A DNA stretch of 45,465 nucleotides from CAYLMG01 sp964464635 (GTDB lineage: Bacteria; Planctomycetota; Phycisphaerae; Sedimentisphaerales; Anaerobacaceae), in assembly GCA_964464635.1 (NCBI GenBank), contig CAYXGT010000009.1, forward strand, positions 1 to 45,465. Reading direction: 5' to 3'. The notes under the pieces are model-generated. The model ran no database searches. It was given only the letters and a program-made list of their open reading frames with translations, and was not told the origin of the DNA. Positions 22,885-31,625 of the stretch are shown here, one piece after another (the stretch's first letter is position 1; the number at the start of each line of letters is the position of its first letter). Made by a program: the position numbers and the translations under genes.

Positions 22885-23041
22885 TTATGCAAAACAAAGC
22901 CAATTTTAAAAACGACCAGATTTACATAACCGCTTATATTACAAGAGGATATGAAAATTTTAAGCTTTGCGGAAGCCCAAAAAACAAAGCCAAACAAAGC
23001 CAATTCAAACCCAATTTCAGCTCAATATTGGCTTTGTTTTT
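22885..23041 (+). repeat. AAAGCCAA element with terminator-like hairpin
   Basis: Contains several AACAAAGCCAA words and ends in a hairpin ACAAAGCCAAT / ATTGGCTTTGT with a 22-nt loop and a T5 run (22994-23041), which would act as a plus-strand terminator. In the reading frame it gives MQNKANFKND ... NKAKQSQFKPNF, a string I recall from many spurious planctomycete ORFs. It is treated here as an intergenic repeat, not a gene. Confidence 0.6.
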
Positions 23042-23285
23042 AACGAACGAACCCAATTTCAAACCCAATAATGTTAAAATGGGTAAAGTCTATCACCCGT
23101 TAAGGAAGGAAGTTTTGGCTTTGGAGCACATCCCAAGAGGATGGTGTGCAGCCGGCAAGGTCGAAAAAGCTCGCTTTGATAGACCGATGCGATGCACACA
23201 AAAGCCGTCGAAGACGGCAGCGACAAAGCCTAATCTGTGTAAATCCGTGAAATCCGCGTCAAAAAATATTTGTGAGGTAATCATA

Positions 23286-23695
23286 GCTTTTTGGCATAGT
23301 TTGCGGAGAAATTTTTGTCGAGTTGAAAGGGACGAGCAAGCTCGCTTGCAGAGAACCTTAAAACGAGAACAAAAGATCGTCAAAGACGACCTGCCAAAAA
23401 GTATAATCTGCGATAATCTGCGCAAATCCGCGGTTAAATATAATTTTGTAAATCCTGTTATCCTGTCAAAAAATATCTCTGTGGTCTCTGTGCCCTCGGT
23501 GGCTAAATATTTTAGCTTTTGGCATAATTTGCGAAGCAAATATGGTCGAGTTGAAAGGGACGAGCAAGCTTGCTTGCGGAGAACCTTAAAACGAGAACAA
23601 AAGATCGTCAAAGACAACCTGCCAAAAAGTATAATCTGCGATAATCTGCGCAAATCCGCGGTTAAATATAATTTTGTAAATCCTGTTATCCTGTC
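23286..23695. repeat. Tandem duplication, two 182-bp copies
   Basis: Positions 23286-23467 and 23515-23695 are about 95% identical and in the same direction, offset 228 bp. Both contain GTTGAAAGGGACGAGCAAGC, AACCTTAAAACGAGAAC, AAAGATCGTCAAAGAC, ATAATCTGCGATAATCTGCG and end in AATCCTGTTATCCTGTC. The 47-bp link holds CTCTGTGGTCTCTGTGCCC. The copies are built partly from the phrase words seen elsewhere. Flanks 23220-23275 and 23700-23790 are further phrase DNA. Confidence 0.85.
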
Positions 23696-23807
23696 TGAGA
23701 AAAATCTGTGTCAATCTGTGGAATCAGTGGCTAAAAAATTCTCTACGGTAAAAAATAATTCAGTGCAAATTTATACCCAAGGTATATGTGCCGAAAAAGA
23801 AGTGCGA

Positions 23808-24854
23808 TTATTTATTGGGGACGGTGATATTCAATTTTTCTATGAGGCGGTTGAGGGTTCTTCGCTCGATGCCGAGGATTCTTGCGGCGGCAAGCTTTTT
23901 GCCTTTAGTATATTCGAGAGTTTTAACGATAACCTTTCGCTTGACCTCATCGAGAGTCGGCAGCTCATTTTTCGGATAAGTTTCGGATTCCGCGACAATA
24001 ATATCAAAGGGAAGCGAAGTGGATTGAATTTCGCGGCCGATAGTGAGGACATAAGCCCTTTCAATTGCATTTGCGAGCTCACGGATGTTCCCGGGCCAGG
24101 AGTAATTTATGAGAAGCTCTTTTATCTGCTGAGAGAATACTTTGGGCGGCTCATTATAAAAGTCGGCTTGATTTTCCAAAAAGAATTCGGCGAGGGGAAT
24201 GATATCTTCGTTTCTCTGCCTGAGAGGCGGGACCTCAAGAGTAACGACGTTCAATCTATAATAGAGGTCCGAGCGGAAGGTTCCGTCTTCGACCATTTGC
24301 CGCAGGTCTTTTGCGCTGGCGGAAAGAACCCGAACGTCAACAGGAAAGGATGTCGTCGAGCCGAGCGGATTGACGGCCTGCTCCTGAAGGACTCGCAGCA
24401 GTTTTGCCTGCAGCTCAAGCGGTATCTCGCTTATTTCATCGAGAAAGATTGTCCCGCCATTAGCAGCCCTGAAGAAACCAAGCGTGCTGTCAACGGCACC
24501 GGTAAAAGCTCCTTTTGTGTGGCCGAACAACTGGCTTTCGAAGAGGTGGCCGGTGAGTGTTGTGCAATCGACGGGGACAAAAACTTTTTCTGCCCGGTCA
24601 CTTGTACTGTGTATCTGTCGAGCCACGATTTCCTTGCCGACACCGGTTTCGCCGACTATTATCACGGAACACTTTCTTGCGGCGATGGCCTGAATGGTAT
24701 CAAGAATTGATTTAAAGAGCGGTGATTTACCTATAAAGACATTAACTTCATTTTGATAGGAATTACGACTTTCAGGCCGACGGGCAGAGCGCCCTCCGCG
24801 CCTACTTATATCGGTCTGGCTTGAATCGAAGTCTTTACTAAAAGGTTCTCTCAT
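23808..24854 (-). CDS. Sigma-54 activator (AAA+ and Fis HTH, no sensor domain)
   Basis: Activates sigma-54 RNA polymerase by ATP-driven remodelling. The 348-residue protein has a short, charged, probably unstructured N-terminus (about 35 residues). The AAA+ domain follows: Walker A GETGVGKE (68-75), the sigma-54 contact loop GAFTGA (115-120), Walker B GTIFLDE (134-140), FRSDLYYRLNV with the sensing Arg residues and PGNIRELANAIERA (sensor II). A Fis-type helix-turn-helix closes it (LEYTKGKKLAAARILGIERRTLNRLIEKL). There is no receiver, PAS or GAF domain, so control must come from a partner or from expression. It is the only such gene here and could act at the sigma-54 promoter at 18681-18697, 5 kb away; this is inference. 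The whole plus-strand overlap is an antisense shadow. Confidence 0.95.
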   Translation of the reverse strand: MREPFSKDFDSSQTDISRRGGRSARRPESRNSYQNEVNVFIGKSPLFKSILDTIQAIAARKCSVIIVGETGVGKEIVARQIHSTSDRAEKVFVPVDCTTLTGHLFESQLFGHTKGAFTGAVDSTLGFFRAANGGTIFLDEISEIPLELQAKLLRVLQEQAVNPLGSTTSFPVDVRVLSASAKDLRQMVEDGTFRSDLYYRLNVVTLEVPPLRQRNEDIIPLAEFFLENQADFYNEPPKVFSQQIKELLINYSWPGNIRELANAIERAYVLTIGREIQSTSLPFDIIVAESETYPKNELPTLDEVKRKVIVKTLEYTKGKKLAAARILGIERRTLNRLIEKLNITVPNK

Positions 24855-25306
24855 CTCTTCCTGCCAAAACTCAACCGCAGGACAATAATAGCCCTAAAAA
24901 ACAGCTATAGCTCCACCTTTTACAGTCTTAACTGCACGCTTAGGGAGCTTTCACCTAAAACTCACACATTAGGGATTTTACTATTTTAACATATCTAAGT
25001 CAAGGAAATTATAGGACTTTGCTCCATTTTCCTGTAAAATAAAGACAGTTTGGTGTGATTCTAATCCGACTTTAGACTGAAAATACCTGCAGAAATCGAT
25101 GTTGAGATAATTATGTCAAAATTTATTAAAAACCATAAGTTATTGTCAACAAATATCTTACGTGTTTATTTCTTATTTCAGGACGCTTTATGGCATTTTT
25201 CTTTGTCTTGAATAAAAGATTTCACAAAAATTCTTTTTTTTCAGGAAAAAAAGAGTATTTTCACGGGAAAGTAAAATCCCAACTCCCAGTAATACACAGG
25301 TACTTA
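24855..25306. other. AT-rich spacer between activator and pckG
   Basis: About 450 bp with no gene. It must hold the minus-strand promoter of the activator gene near 24860-25080; no consensus boxes stand out. TTCTTTTTTTTCAGGAAAAAAAGAG at 25231-25255 forms a weak T/A-rich hairpin after pckG. Confidence 0.5.
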
Positions 25307-27196
25307 TTAAGCCTGCGGACCAGGAATTAAATCGAATGGGCTGATATAGTCACCGAACTTTTCGGCAGCGTCATTTAGTCTTTTTCGAACATCACTGAAA
25401 GTGTCGTATAGAATCCGAGGAGTGTCTGCCACCTTTTCTTTATAGATTTTTTCGACTCGGTCGAGCTTTGCAAGGTTTTCGGGTAAACGAATTGTGAACT
25501 GATTTATGAAATCTTTTTTCGAGTACTGCCGAGAGAGATTTGCCTCGAATAATTCGGCGATGTCCTCGTACTTAGGTATCAGTCCTGTCGGTGTTCTTAC
25601 GGCTTCAACGTCACCGTTCACTCGCAATTCCGCCCACAGTATCCAGATTTTTTTATCAGCCATCCCGTTGAGGTATTTTCGGTCCTTGTCCCTGAGGAAG
25701 TAATTGACAGAGAAAACCAGCGGGGGCTTTTTGATATCCTTTACGAAATCGAGGTTGTTTTTGATGTATCGGCCGAGAGGGATAGATAAAAAGTCGAGAT
25801 TCGACATCAGGTTGAAGGTTCTGATACCCTCTTTTCCGAGAGTAGCGGCGGTAGTTTCTGATTCGAGGGCCGCGCCCTTTATAATGATTCCTTCAGCCCA
25901 GTTATAGGCCTGCTCGACGGGTACCCAGGTGTCACTATCGCGGCCGCCATAAATGACGCCGCCTACAGGCACGCCTGCGGGGTCATCCATCATCGGGTCT
26001 TTGTTGGAAAGCTCAGCTATATTAAGACAGTATCGCGCGTTCCTGTGGGAGGCAGTAATCTCTCTGCCCTGGTCGTCTTTTTTACCTTTATGCCATTGGC
26101 CTGAGTGATTGACACCTTTTTCGGTCAGGTCTCTTCCCATACCGAGCCAGTGAGGTTTCTGGTTTTCATCGACGAGGACATTTGAGAAAATTACCTCGCA
26201 GGGATTGATAAGAGCCTGGTAAATAACCGGGTCATCTTCTTCGTTAACGTCCCTGATGATTCCGAAAATTCCCTTTTCGACATTGACGCATTTTACGATA
26301 TTATCGATTTTTCTCAGGTAAGCGATGTCATCGCCGACGATGGTTTGTCCCGGAATCATAGAGGTCGAGGTTTTCCCGCAGGCGGATGGGAAGGCACCGG
26401 TGAAATATGTGACTCTGCCTTTCGGGCCGTGGGCTCCCATAACGAACATATGTTCCGCGAGCCAGCCTTCGTTCGAGGCCTTTTGAATGGCGAGGCGCAA
26501 AGCGAGCTTTTTCAGGCCTATGGTGTTACCGCCGTACTGAGTGTTGGCGCTGTAAACAATGTCTTCTTCGAGGTCGATATAGACACGGCGTTTGTCGATG
26601 TTTTTGCTGACATAATTTTCGAGCTCTCCTTCCGAGTGTAGAAATCTGAAGAAGTGAGGTGATGCACCGATTTTTTTGAACTGCTGATACCCGGTTCTGT
26701 AGAGGATAGTTTCACTATGGGCGACGTAAGGCGAATCGGTTATCTGAACGGCGGGTATTGAAAAGACGGAATCCACCGGTCCGAGGCAGAAAAAGCAGAC
26801 GAGCATTTGCCGGCCTGCCATTGAGTCCTTCAGGAAAGAGCATACTTCCTTCACGCCGGTTTCCTTGTCGATGGAATTGAGACTTTCGCCGAGCTGTGAG
26901 CCGGGGCCAAGCAAATATTTCGTCCGGGTCTTGTCACGAGCCTGGTCGTTGTAACCGTCAAAGTGGATGGTATGCCCCTTGATATCAAGAGGTCTTTCTT
27001 CGCCGGTTTTTACAGCGAGGTCTCGAATGTACTGCGCATCATCGGGCGAATCGGTGCAGACATTGACGGAGTCGGGAGCAGCCAGCTCAATTGCATCTGC
27101 GATGAACTGGTGCATTTTGGGATTGTCAAGGTCGATAAGTCTTTTATAATGTTCATCAGTCAACTTTTGTTTCAGAAAATCTTTAATTTTACTCAT
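25307..27196 (-). CDS. pckG: Phosphoenolpyruvate carboxykinase (GTP)
   Basis: Interconverts oxaloacetate + GTP and PEP + GDP + CO2. The 629-residue protein is the GTP-dependent type: it has the phosphate-binding loop FPSACGKTSTS (about 269-279), with the reactive Cys in the loop, and PGQTIVGDDIAYL after it with the metal-binding Asp pair. RTGYQQFKKIG, FLHSEGELENY and GVPVGGVIYGGRDSDTWVPV, as well as the C-terminal RGW-like NWAEGIIIKGAALESE region, are in family order. Length is normal for the family (about 600-630). GGGAG lies upstream of the ATG at a rather long distance of 13 nt. With PpdK it can form a pyruvate-PEP-oxaloacetate exchange without pyruvate kinase. It is divergent from guaB. 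Confidence 0.97.
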   Translation of the reverse strand: MSKIKDFLKQKLTDEHYKRLIDLDNPKMHQFIADAIELAAPDSVNVCTDSPDDAQYIRDLAVKTGEERPLDIKGHTIHFDGYNDQARDKTRTKYLLGPGSQLGESLNSIDKETGVKEVCSFLKDSMAGRQMLVCFFCLGPVDSVFSIPAVQITDSPYVAHSETILYRTGYQQFKKIGASPHFFRFLHSEGELENYVSKNIDKRRVYIDLEEDIVYSANTQYGGNTIGLKKLALRLAIQKASNEGWLAEHMFVMGAHGPKGRVTYFTGAFPSACGKTSTSMIPGQTIVGDDIAYLRKIDNIVKCVNVEKGIFGIIRDVNEEDDPVIYQALINPCEVIFSNVLVDENQKPHWLGMGRDLTEKGVNHSGQWHKGKKDDQGREITASHRNARYCLNIAELSNKDPMMDDPAGVPVGGVIYGGRDSDTWVPVEQAYNWAEGIIIKGAALESETTAATLGKEGIRTFNLMSNLDFLSIPLGRYIKNNLDFVKDIKKPPLVFSVNYFLRDKDRKYLNGMADKKIWILWAELRVNGDVEAVRTPTGLIPKYEDIAELFEANLSRQYSKKDFINQFTIRLPENLAKLDRVEKIYKEKVADTPRILYDTFSDVRKRLNDAAEKFGDYISPFDLIPGPQA

Positions 27197-27382
27197 ATCA
27201 GAATTCTTTCTCCCAAGTCTCGTTCCGTTTTTCCGGTTTATTCGGGCATCAAAGCCTGCTTCTGCCTTATATAACTTTTTATCTGTTCAAAAAATCAGGG
27301 GATTCTATCAGCAACAGGTGTGTTGTGTCAATTTCTTTTTTCAAAGTTTTCGTACTGTGTTCCGGGCCAAAGTTGCCGTACT

Positions 27383-27442
27383 CTTCGACAGGCTCAGTGC
27401 AGGCCGGCGACTGCTAAACGGCACGGGCTGGTAGCCCGTGCC
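27383..27442. repeat. CTTCGACAGGCTCAG word plus CACGGGCT palindrome
   Basis: CTTCGACAGGCTCAGTGC (27383-27400) is followed by a perfect 10-bp hairpin GGCACGGGCT/AGCCCGTGCC with a 3-nt loop (27420-27442). The hairpin is the third copy of the palindrome at 534 and 1830. Both lie in the divergent pckG-guaB spacer, 78 bp before the guaB start. Confidence 0.75.
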
Positions 27443-27519
27443 GCGAGAAAATAGGTTTGACGGGCATAGGGGGCGATATTATACTTGCTGGATTAAAAAC
27501 TCAAAATATGGAGATAAAG

Positions 27520-28992
27520 ATGGATAAGGAGAAGATTTCAGCAGAGGGCATAACCTTCGACGATGTACTGCTGATACCTGCCAAGAGCGACTTTATACCA
27601 AGCCAGGCAGAAACGAGCAGCCGGCTTACGAGTAATATATCGATAAATATTCCTATTGTGTCGGCGGCGATGGATACGGTTACCGAGTCGGCGCTGGCGA
27701 TAGCACTGGCACAGGAAGGCGGCATCGGGATAATTCATAAGAACCTGTCAATCGAAGCCCAAAGACTCGAAGTTGCGAAGGTCAAGCGTTCCGAGAACGG
27801 AGTAATTATCGACCCGGTGACACTGACGCCTGATGAGCCGGTGAAAAAGGCAAGAGAGCTGATGATTGAATATCACGTTTCAGGAGTGCCGATTGTCGAA
27901 GGTAAAAAGTTAGTGGGGATAATTACGAGCAGAGACTTGAAGTTTCTGAAAGACTATAATGTGAAGATAAGCAGTGAGATGACGAAGGACAACCTGGTGA
28001 CGGGCCCGCCGGGGACAACACTCGAGCAGGCAAAAGTAATACTTCAGAAACATAAGGTTGAAAAACTGCTGCTGGTTAACGACGCCGGTGAGCTGTCCGG
28101 CCTGATTACAATGCGCGATATCGACCGGGTTCAGCAGTTCCCTTTATCGGCAAGAGACAGCAGGGGCAGACTTCGAGTTGGAGCGGCGGTCGGAGTCAAT
28201 GAATATGAACGAATCGAAAAACTTATAGGTGCAGACGTGGACGTGATTGTGGTTGATACCGCTCACGGCCATTCGCAAAACGTTATAGACACAGTGAAAT
28301 GGATTAAAAGCAAACACGATATCGACGTGATTGCGGGTAATATTGCCACGGCCGAGGCGGCGCGAGATTTGATTAAGGCGGGCGCTGATGCGGTCAAGGT
28401 GGGAATCGGGCCAGGAGCAATCTGCACGACAAGAGTTATCTCCGGTGTGGGAGTACCGCAGGTTACGGCGATAATGGACGTGGCGAGCGAGGCGGATAAA
28501 CATAATATACCTGTGATTGCGGACGGCGGGATAAGACATTCAGGAGATATAACAAAAGCGTTAGCGGCGGGAGCGTCGAGCGTGATGCTGGGTTCATTGT
28601 TTGCGGGCCTGAAGGAGAGCCCGGGCCAGCTTGTTATATATAAGGGAAGGCAATTCAAGGAATACAGAGGGATGGGCTCTTTAGGAGCGATGGTGAAGGG
28701 CTCTGCGGAGAGGTACAGGCAGAAAAGCTCGACGGTCAAAGAGAAGCTTGTTCCGGAGGGTGTCGAAGGCAGGGTGCCTTACAGGGGGACATTGAGCGAG
28801 TTCGTATATCAATTAGTAGGCGGGCTTCGAGCAGGGATGGGCTACTGCGGTGCGAGAAATATCGGAGAGCTGAGAAAGAACGGCAGATTCGTGCGACAAA
28901 GCAAGGCCTCAATCACCGAGTCACATCCTCATGATATTCAGATTACCAAAGAGTCGCCGAATTATTCAGCGATGGAGCCTTTTATTGATTGA
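27520..28992 (+). CDS. guaB: IMP dehydrogenase
   Basis: Oxidises IMP to XMP with NAD+, the committed step to GMP. The ATG at 27520 is used because GGAGATAAAG precedes it; an upstream in-frame start at 27457 has none. The 490-residue protein begins ITFDDVLLIPAKSDF, carries the paired CBS domains at about 90-205 (PVKKARELMIEYHVSGVPIV and LITMRDID), and the catalytic loop GIGPGAICTTRVISGVGVPQ with Cys302. DGGIRHSGDITKALAAGASSVMLGS binds the IMP phosphate, and the mobile flap contains PEGVEGRVPYRG with the Arg-Tyr dyad. Length and domain order are normal. guaA follows 44 bp later on the same strand, so the two likely form a guaBA operon. Confidence 0.98.
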   Translation: MDKEKISAEGITFDDVLLIPAKSDFIPSQAETSSRLTSNISINIPIVSAAMDTVTESALAIALAQEGGIGIIHKNLSIEAQRLEVAKVKRSENGVIIDPVTLTPDEPVKKARELMIEYHVSGVPIVEGKKLVGIITSRDLKFLKDYNVKISSEMTKDNLVTGPPGTTLEQAKVILQKHKVEKLLLVNDAGELSGLITMRDIDRVQQFPLSARDSRGRLRVGAAVGVNEYERIEKLIGADVDVIVVDTAHGHSQNVIDTVKWIKSKHDIDVIAGNIATAEAARDLIKAGADAVKVGIGPGAICTTRVISGVGVPQVTAIMDVASEADKHNIPVIADGGIRHSGDITKALAAGASSVMLGSLFAGLKESPGQLVIYKGRQFKEYRGMGSLGAMVKGSAERYRQKSSTVKEKLVPEGVEGRVPYRGTLSEFVYQLVGGLRAGMGYCGARNIGELRKNGRFVRQSKASITESHPHDIQITKESPNYSAMEPFID

Positions 28993-29036
28993 ATTTATTC
29001 CGACTGAGGGGCAATTCGGACCTTGATGAGGTGGCG

Positions 29037-30578
29037 ATGAGACACGAGACAATAGCAATTCTGGATTTCGGCAGCCAGTACGTGCAGTTGATAGCAAGAC
29101 GTGTTCGCGAGCAGAATGTTTTTTCACTTATCTGCAGCGGTGACATATCGGCTGACGAACTGAGAAGGATGGGTGTAAAGGGATTGATACTTTCGGGCGG
29201 GCCGGCGAGCGTCAGAAACAAAGATGCGCCGCGATGCGATGGGGCAATCTTCGAGCTGGGTGTGCCGATTCTGGGTATATGCTACGGGATGCAATTGGGC
29301 TGTCAGATACTGGGGGCGGATATCGTTGCGGCAAAGGCGAGGGAATACGGCAGGACGAGTTTGCACATTCTCAGGAAGAAAGATTTATTTGCGAATCTGC
29401 CGGATACGATTATGGCGTGGGCGAGTCACGGAGACCAGGTGGGCCAATTAGGAGATGACTTCAAGAAGCTGGCAGAGACGGAGAGCTGTCCATTCGCAGC
29501 GGTCAAACACAAAAAGACGAAATTCTTCGGCGTTCAGTTTCATCCGGAGGTTTCACATACGCCCAAGGGCGGCGAGATACTGCAGAACTTTCTTTACGAT
29601 GTCTGCGGCTGCAGCGGCGACTGGAAGATAAGCGATTTTGTAGCTGAGGCAACAAAGGTCATCAAAGAGCTGGCAGGTGGTGCGAAGGTGATATGCGGCT
29701 TGAGCGGCGGTGTGGACTCATCCGTCACAGCGAGCATAGTTAATAAAGCAATCGGTGAGCAACTGGTTTGCATTTTTGTAGATAACGGTTTTTTGCGGAA
29801 CAATGAGCGGGACTGGGTCGTTTCGACATTTCGCGACCATATCGGTCTGGATTTGCGGGTCATCGACTGGTCGGAGCAGTTTCTGTCGTCGTTGAAAAAT
29901 GTAACGGAGCCTCAGGAGAAGCGAAAAATAATCGGTGCGGAATTTATAAATGCTTTCAAGTCCGAGGCGATGAAAATAAAGGACGTTAAATTTCTGGCTC
30001 AGGGGACACTTTATCCGGACGTTATCGAGTCCGGTTCGGGGAAAAGCGGGCCTGCAGCGAATATAAAACTGCATCACAACGTAGGGGGTCTTCCGGCTGA
30101 GCTCGGCTTCGAGTTAATCGAGCCGCTGCGGGATTTATTCAAGGACGAGGTTCGAGTTGTCGGTGAATATCTGGGATTGCCGGAAGATATCGTATGGCGG
30201 CATCCCTTTCCGGGTCCGGGGCTTGCGGTGAGGATTTTAGGCGAGGTGACGAGTGGGCGTCTTGAGATGCTTCGGGCTGTGGATGAAATACTGATTGACG
30301 AGATAAAAAGTGCCGGTCTTTACAGGAAGATTTCGCAAGCGCTCGCGGTTTTGCTGCCGATATCAACGGTAGGCGTTATGGGAGACGAGCGAAGCTATGA
30401 AAACGTAGCGGCGATTCGTGCGGTGGAGACGAAGGATTTTATGACGGCTGATTTTTCACAGATTCCGTACGAGGTGCTCGGCAGAATATCGAGCAGGGTA
30501 ATCAATGAGGTTCGAGGGATTAACCGGGTGGTATATGATATATCGAGCAAGCCACCGGCGACTATAGAGTGGGAATAA
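29037..30578 (+). CDS. guaA: GMP synthase (glutamine-hydrolysing)
   Basis: Converts XMP to GMP using ATP and glutamine. Start placed at the ATG at 29037, preceded by GAGGTGGCG; a TTG-initiated extension back to 28989 overlaps guaB and has no family support. The N-terminal class I amidotransferase begins IAILDFGSQYVQLIARRVRE, with nucleophile Cys82 in GICYGMQLGCQ and His/Glu in FGVQFHPEVSHT. The ATP pyrophosphatase domain has the P-loop LSGGVDSSV. The C-terminal dimerisation domain ends with the typical KPPATIEWE, after HPFPGPGLAVRILGEV. 513 residues, normal length, all catalytic residues present. Operon partner of guaB. Confidence 0.98.
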   Translation: MRHETIAILDFGSQYVQLIARRVREQNVFSLICSGDISADELRRMGVKGLILSGGPASVRNKDAPRCDGAIFELGVPILGICYGMQLGCQILGADIVAAKAREYGRTSLHILRKKDLFANLPDTIMAWASHGDQVGQLGDDFKKLAETESCPFAAVKHKKTKFFGVQFHPEVSHTPKGGEILQNFLYDVCGCSGDWKISDFVAEATKVIKELAGGAKVICGLSGGVDSSVTASIVNKAIGEQLVCIFVDNGFLRNNERDWVVSTFRDHIGLDLRVIDWSEQFLSSLKNVTEPQEKRKIIGAEFINAFKSEAMKIKDVKFLAQGTLYPDVIESGSGKSGPAANIKLHHNVGGLPAELGFELIEPLRDLFKDEVRVVGEYLGLPEDIVWRHPFPGPGLAVRILGEVTSGRLEMLRAVDEILIDEIKSAGLYRKISQALAVLLPISTVGVMGDERSYENVAAIRAVETKDFMTADFSQIPYEVLGRISSRVINEVRGINRVVYDISSKPPATIEWE

Positions 30579-30630
30579 AACCGTGGCTCGTTTCTGGTAA
30601 AGTTTTAGAAAAAGATTCAGGAAGAGGACG

Positions 30631-31467
30631 ATGTATCCGGATAAAAACTGCACCAATCATAAAAGTTACAAAGCAAATGTATTGATTAAATATTTTCCTA
30701 TTTGCTGTTTCGCTTTAATATTCATTTCCGGCTGCGGTAATGAGGCGTCGGAAAATTCATCATTCAGCAATCTGTTAGATACAACCTACAACGACCTTAT
30801 TGGTCTGCCGGAAGATGTAATCGGGGATTCGAAGGATACATTTTTCGAAAGGGACAATCAGATACTGCTCGGCCTTGCGGGCGGAGCGAGCATTGCGATG
30901 CATCAGGATGCGGACGAGAACCTGGCAGGGTATTTCGAGAGACACGAGATTTTTCACAGTGCCGCCGACAGGGGCTTGAAGCTTTTCGGCGGGCCGGGAA
31001 TACATTTCGCCGGTGCGAGCATTTGGTATATTCTGAGCGTCGATTCAGGCGACGATTTCAATCAGGACAGGGCGTGGACAATGATAAGAGCGCTGTCTTT
31101 AACCAGCCTGACAACAATGGGATTGAAAGCTATCAGAGATAACGAGACACCTGCAGGCAACCGTTGGGGCTGGCCGAGCGGGCACACGTCAAGCTCTTTT
31201 GCGGTCGCATCGGTGCTGGATGAGTTCTACGGACCTAAAGTTGGTATCCCCGCGTATGCAGCGGCGAGCCTTGTCGGCCTTCGGATGATGGACCAGAAAG
31301 ACCACTGGGGCAGTGACGTCGTATTCGGGGCTACGTTGGGCTGGGTAGTCGGACATACGGTAGCAGGCAAACACAAACAGCTCGAGGTGGCGGGCTTTAA
31401 GGTTATGCCGTATTTAGTAAGCTCACGAGGAGCAATAACAGGTGTTACGTTGTTCAAACAATTCTAA
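30631..31467 (+). CDS. PAP2-family phosphatase, lipoprotein
   Basis: A 278-residue acid phosphatase-fold protein of the PAP2/vanadium haloperoxidase superfamily. It has a lipoprotein signal (hydrophobic 24-33, then FISGC with Cys35), so it should be membrane-anchored and face outward. The three PAP2 motifs are present: KAIRDNETPAGNRW (motif 1 with Lys and Arg), PSGHTSSSF (motif 2, catalytic His) and LRMMDQKDHWGSDVV (motif 3 with Arg, nucleophile His and Asp). Motif 1 lacks the usual RP and reads RDNETPAGNRW, similar to secreted members. Possible substrates are lipid phosphates such as undecaprenyl diphosphate or phosphatidic acid. It lies 52 bp after guaA on the same strand, without a clear terminator between. 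Confidence 0.88.
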   Translation: MYPDKNCTNHKSYKANVLIKYFPICCFALIFISGCGNEASENSSFSNLLDTTYNDLIGLPEDVIGDSKDTFFERDNQILLGLAGGASIAMHQDADENLAGYFERHEIFHSAADRGLKLFGGPGIHFAGASIWYILSVDSGDDFNQDRAWTMIRALSLTSLTTMGLKAIRDNETPAGNRWGWPSGHTSSSFAVASVLDEFYGPKVGIPAYAAASLVGLRMMDQKDHWGSDVVFGATLGWVVGHTVAGKHKQLEVAGFKVMPYLVSSRGAITGVTLFKQF

Positions 31468-31625
31468 GCGCCAGGTACGTAGGGCTTTTCAAACATATCT
31501 TCTTAATCCTCATAATTCTTTAATTTGAATAAAAAATCGGAACAAATAAAATAGATTGAAAATTTATCAGTTCGCGGTAAACTGTCCGATTGTATTAAAA
31601 AAATGTAATTTGCGGGATTCCAAAA

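Noticed and set aside
23093..23653. Minus-strand frame of 186 codons in the duplicated region
   Set aside because: It is a translation of the 182-bp tandem duplication and phrase words (ATEGTETTE string).
22767..24710. Open plus-strand frame of 647 codons
   Set aside because: The first half translates repeat DNA and the second half is antisense to the well-conserved sigma-54 activator on the minus strand.
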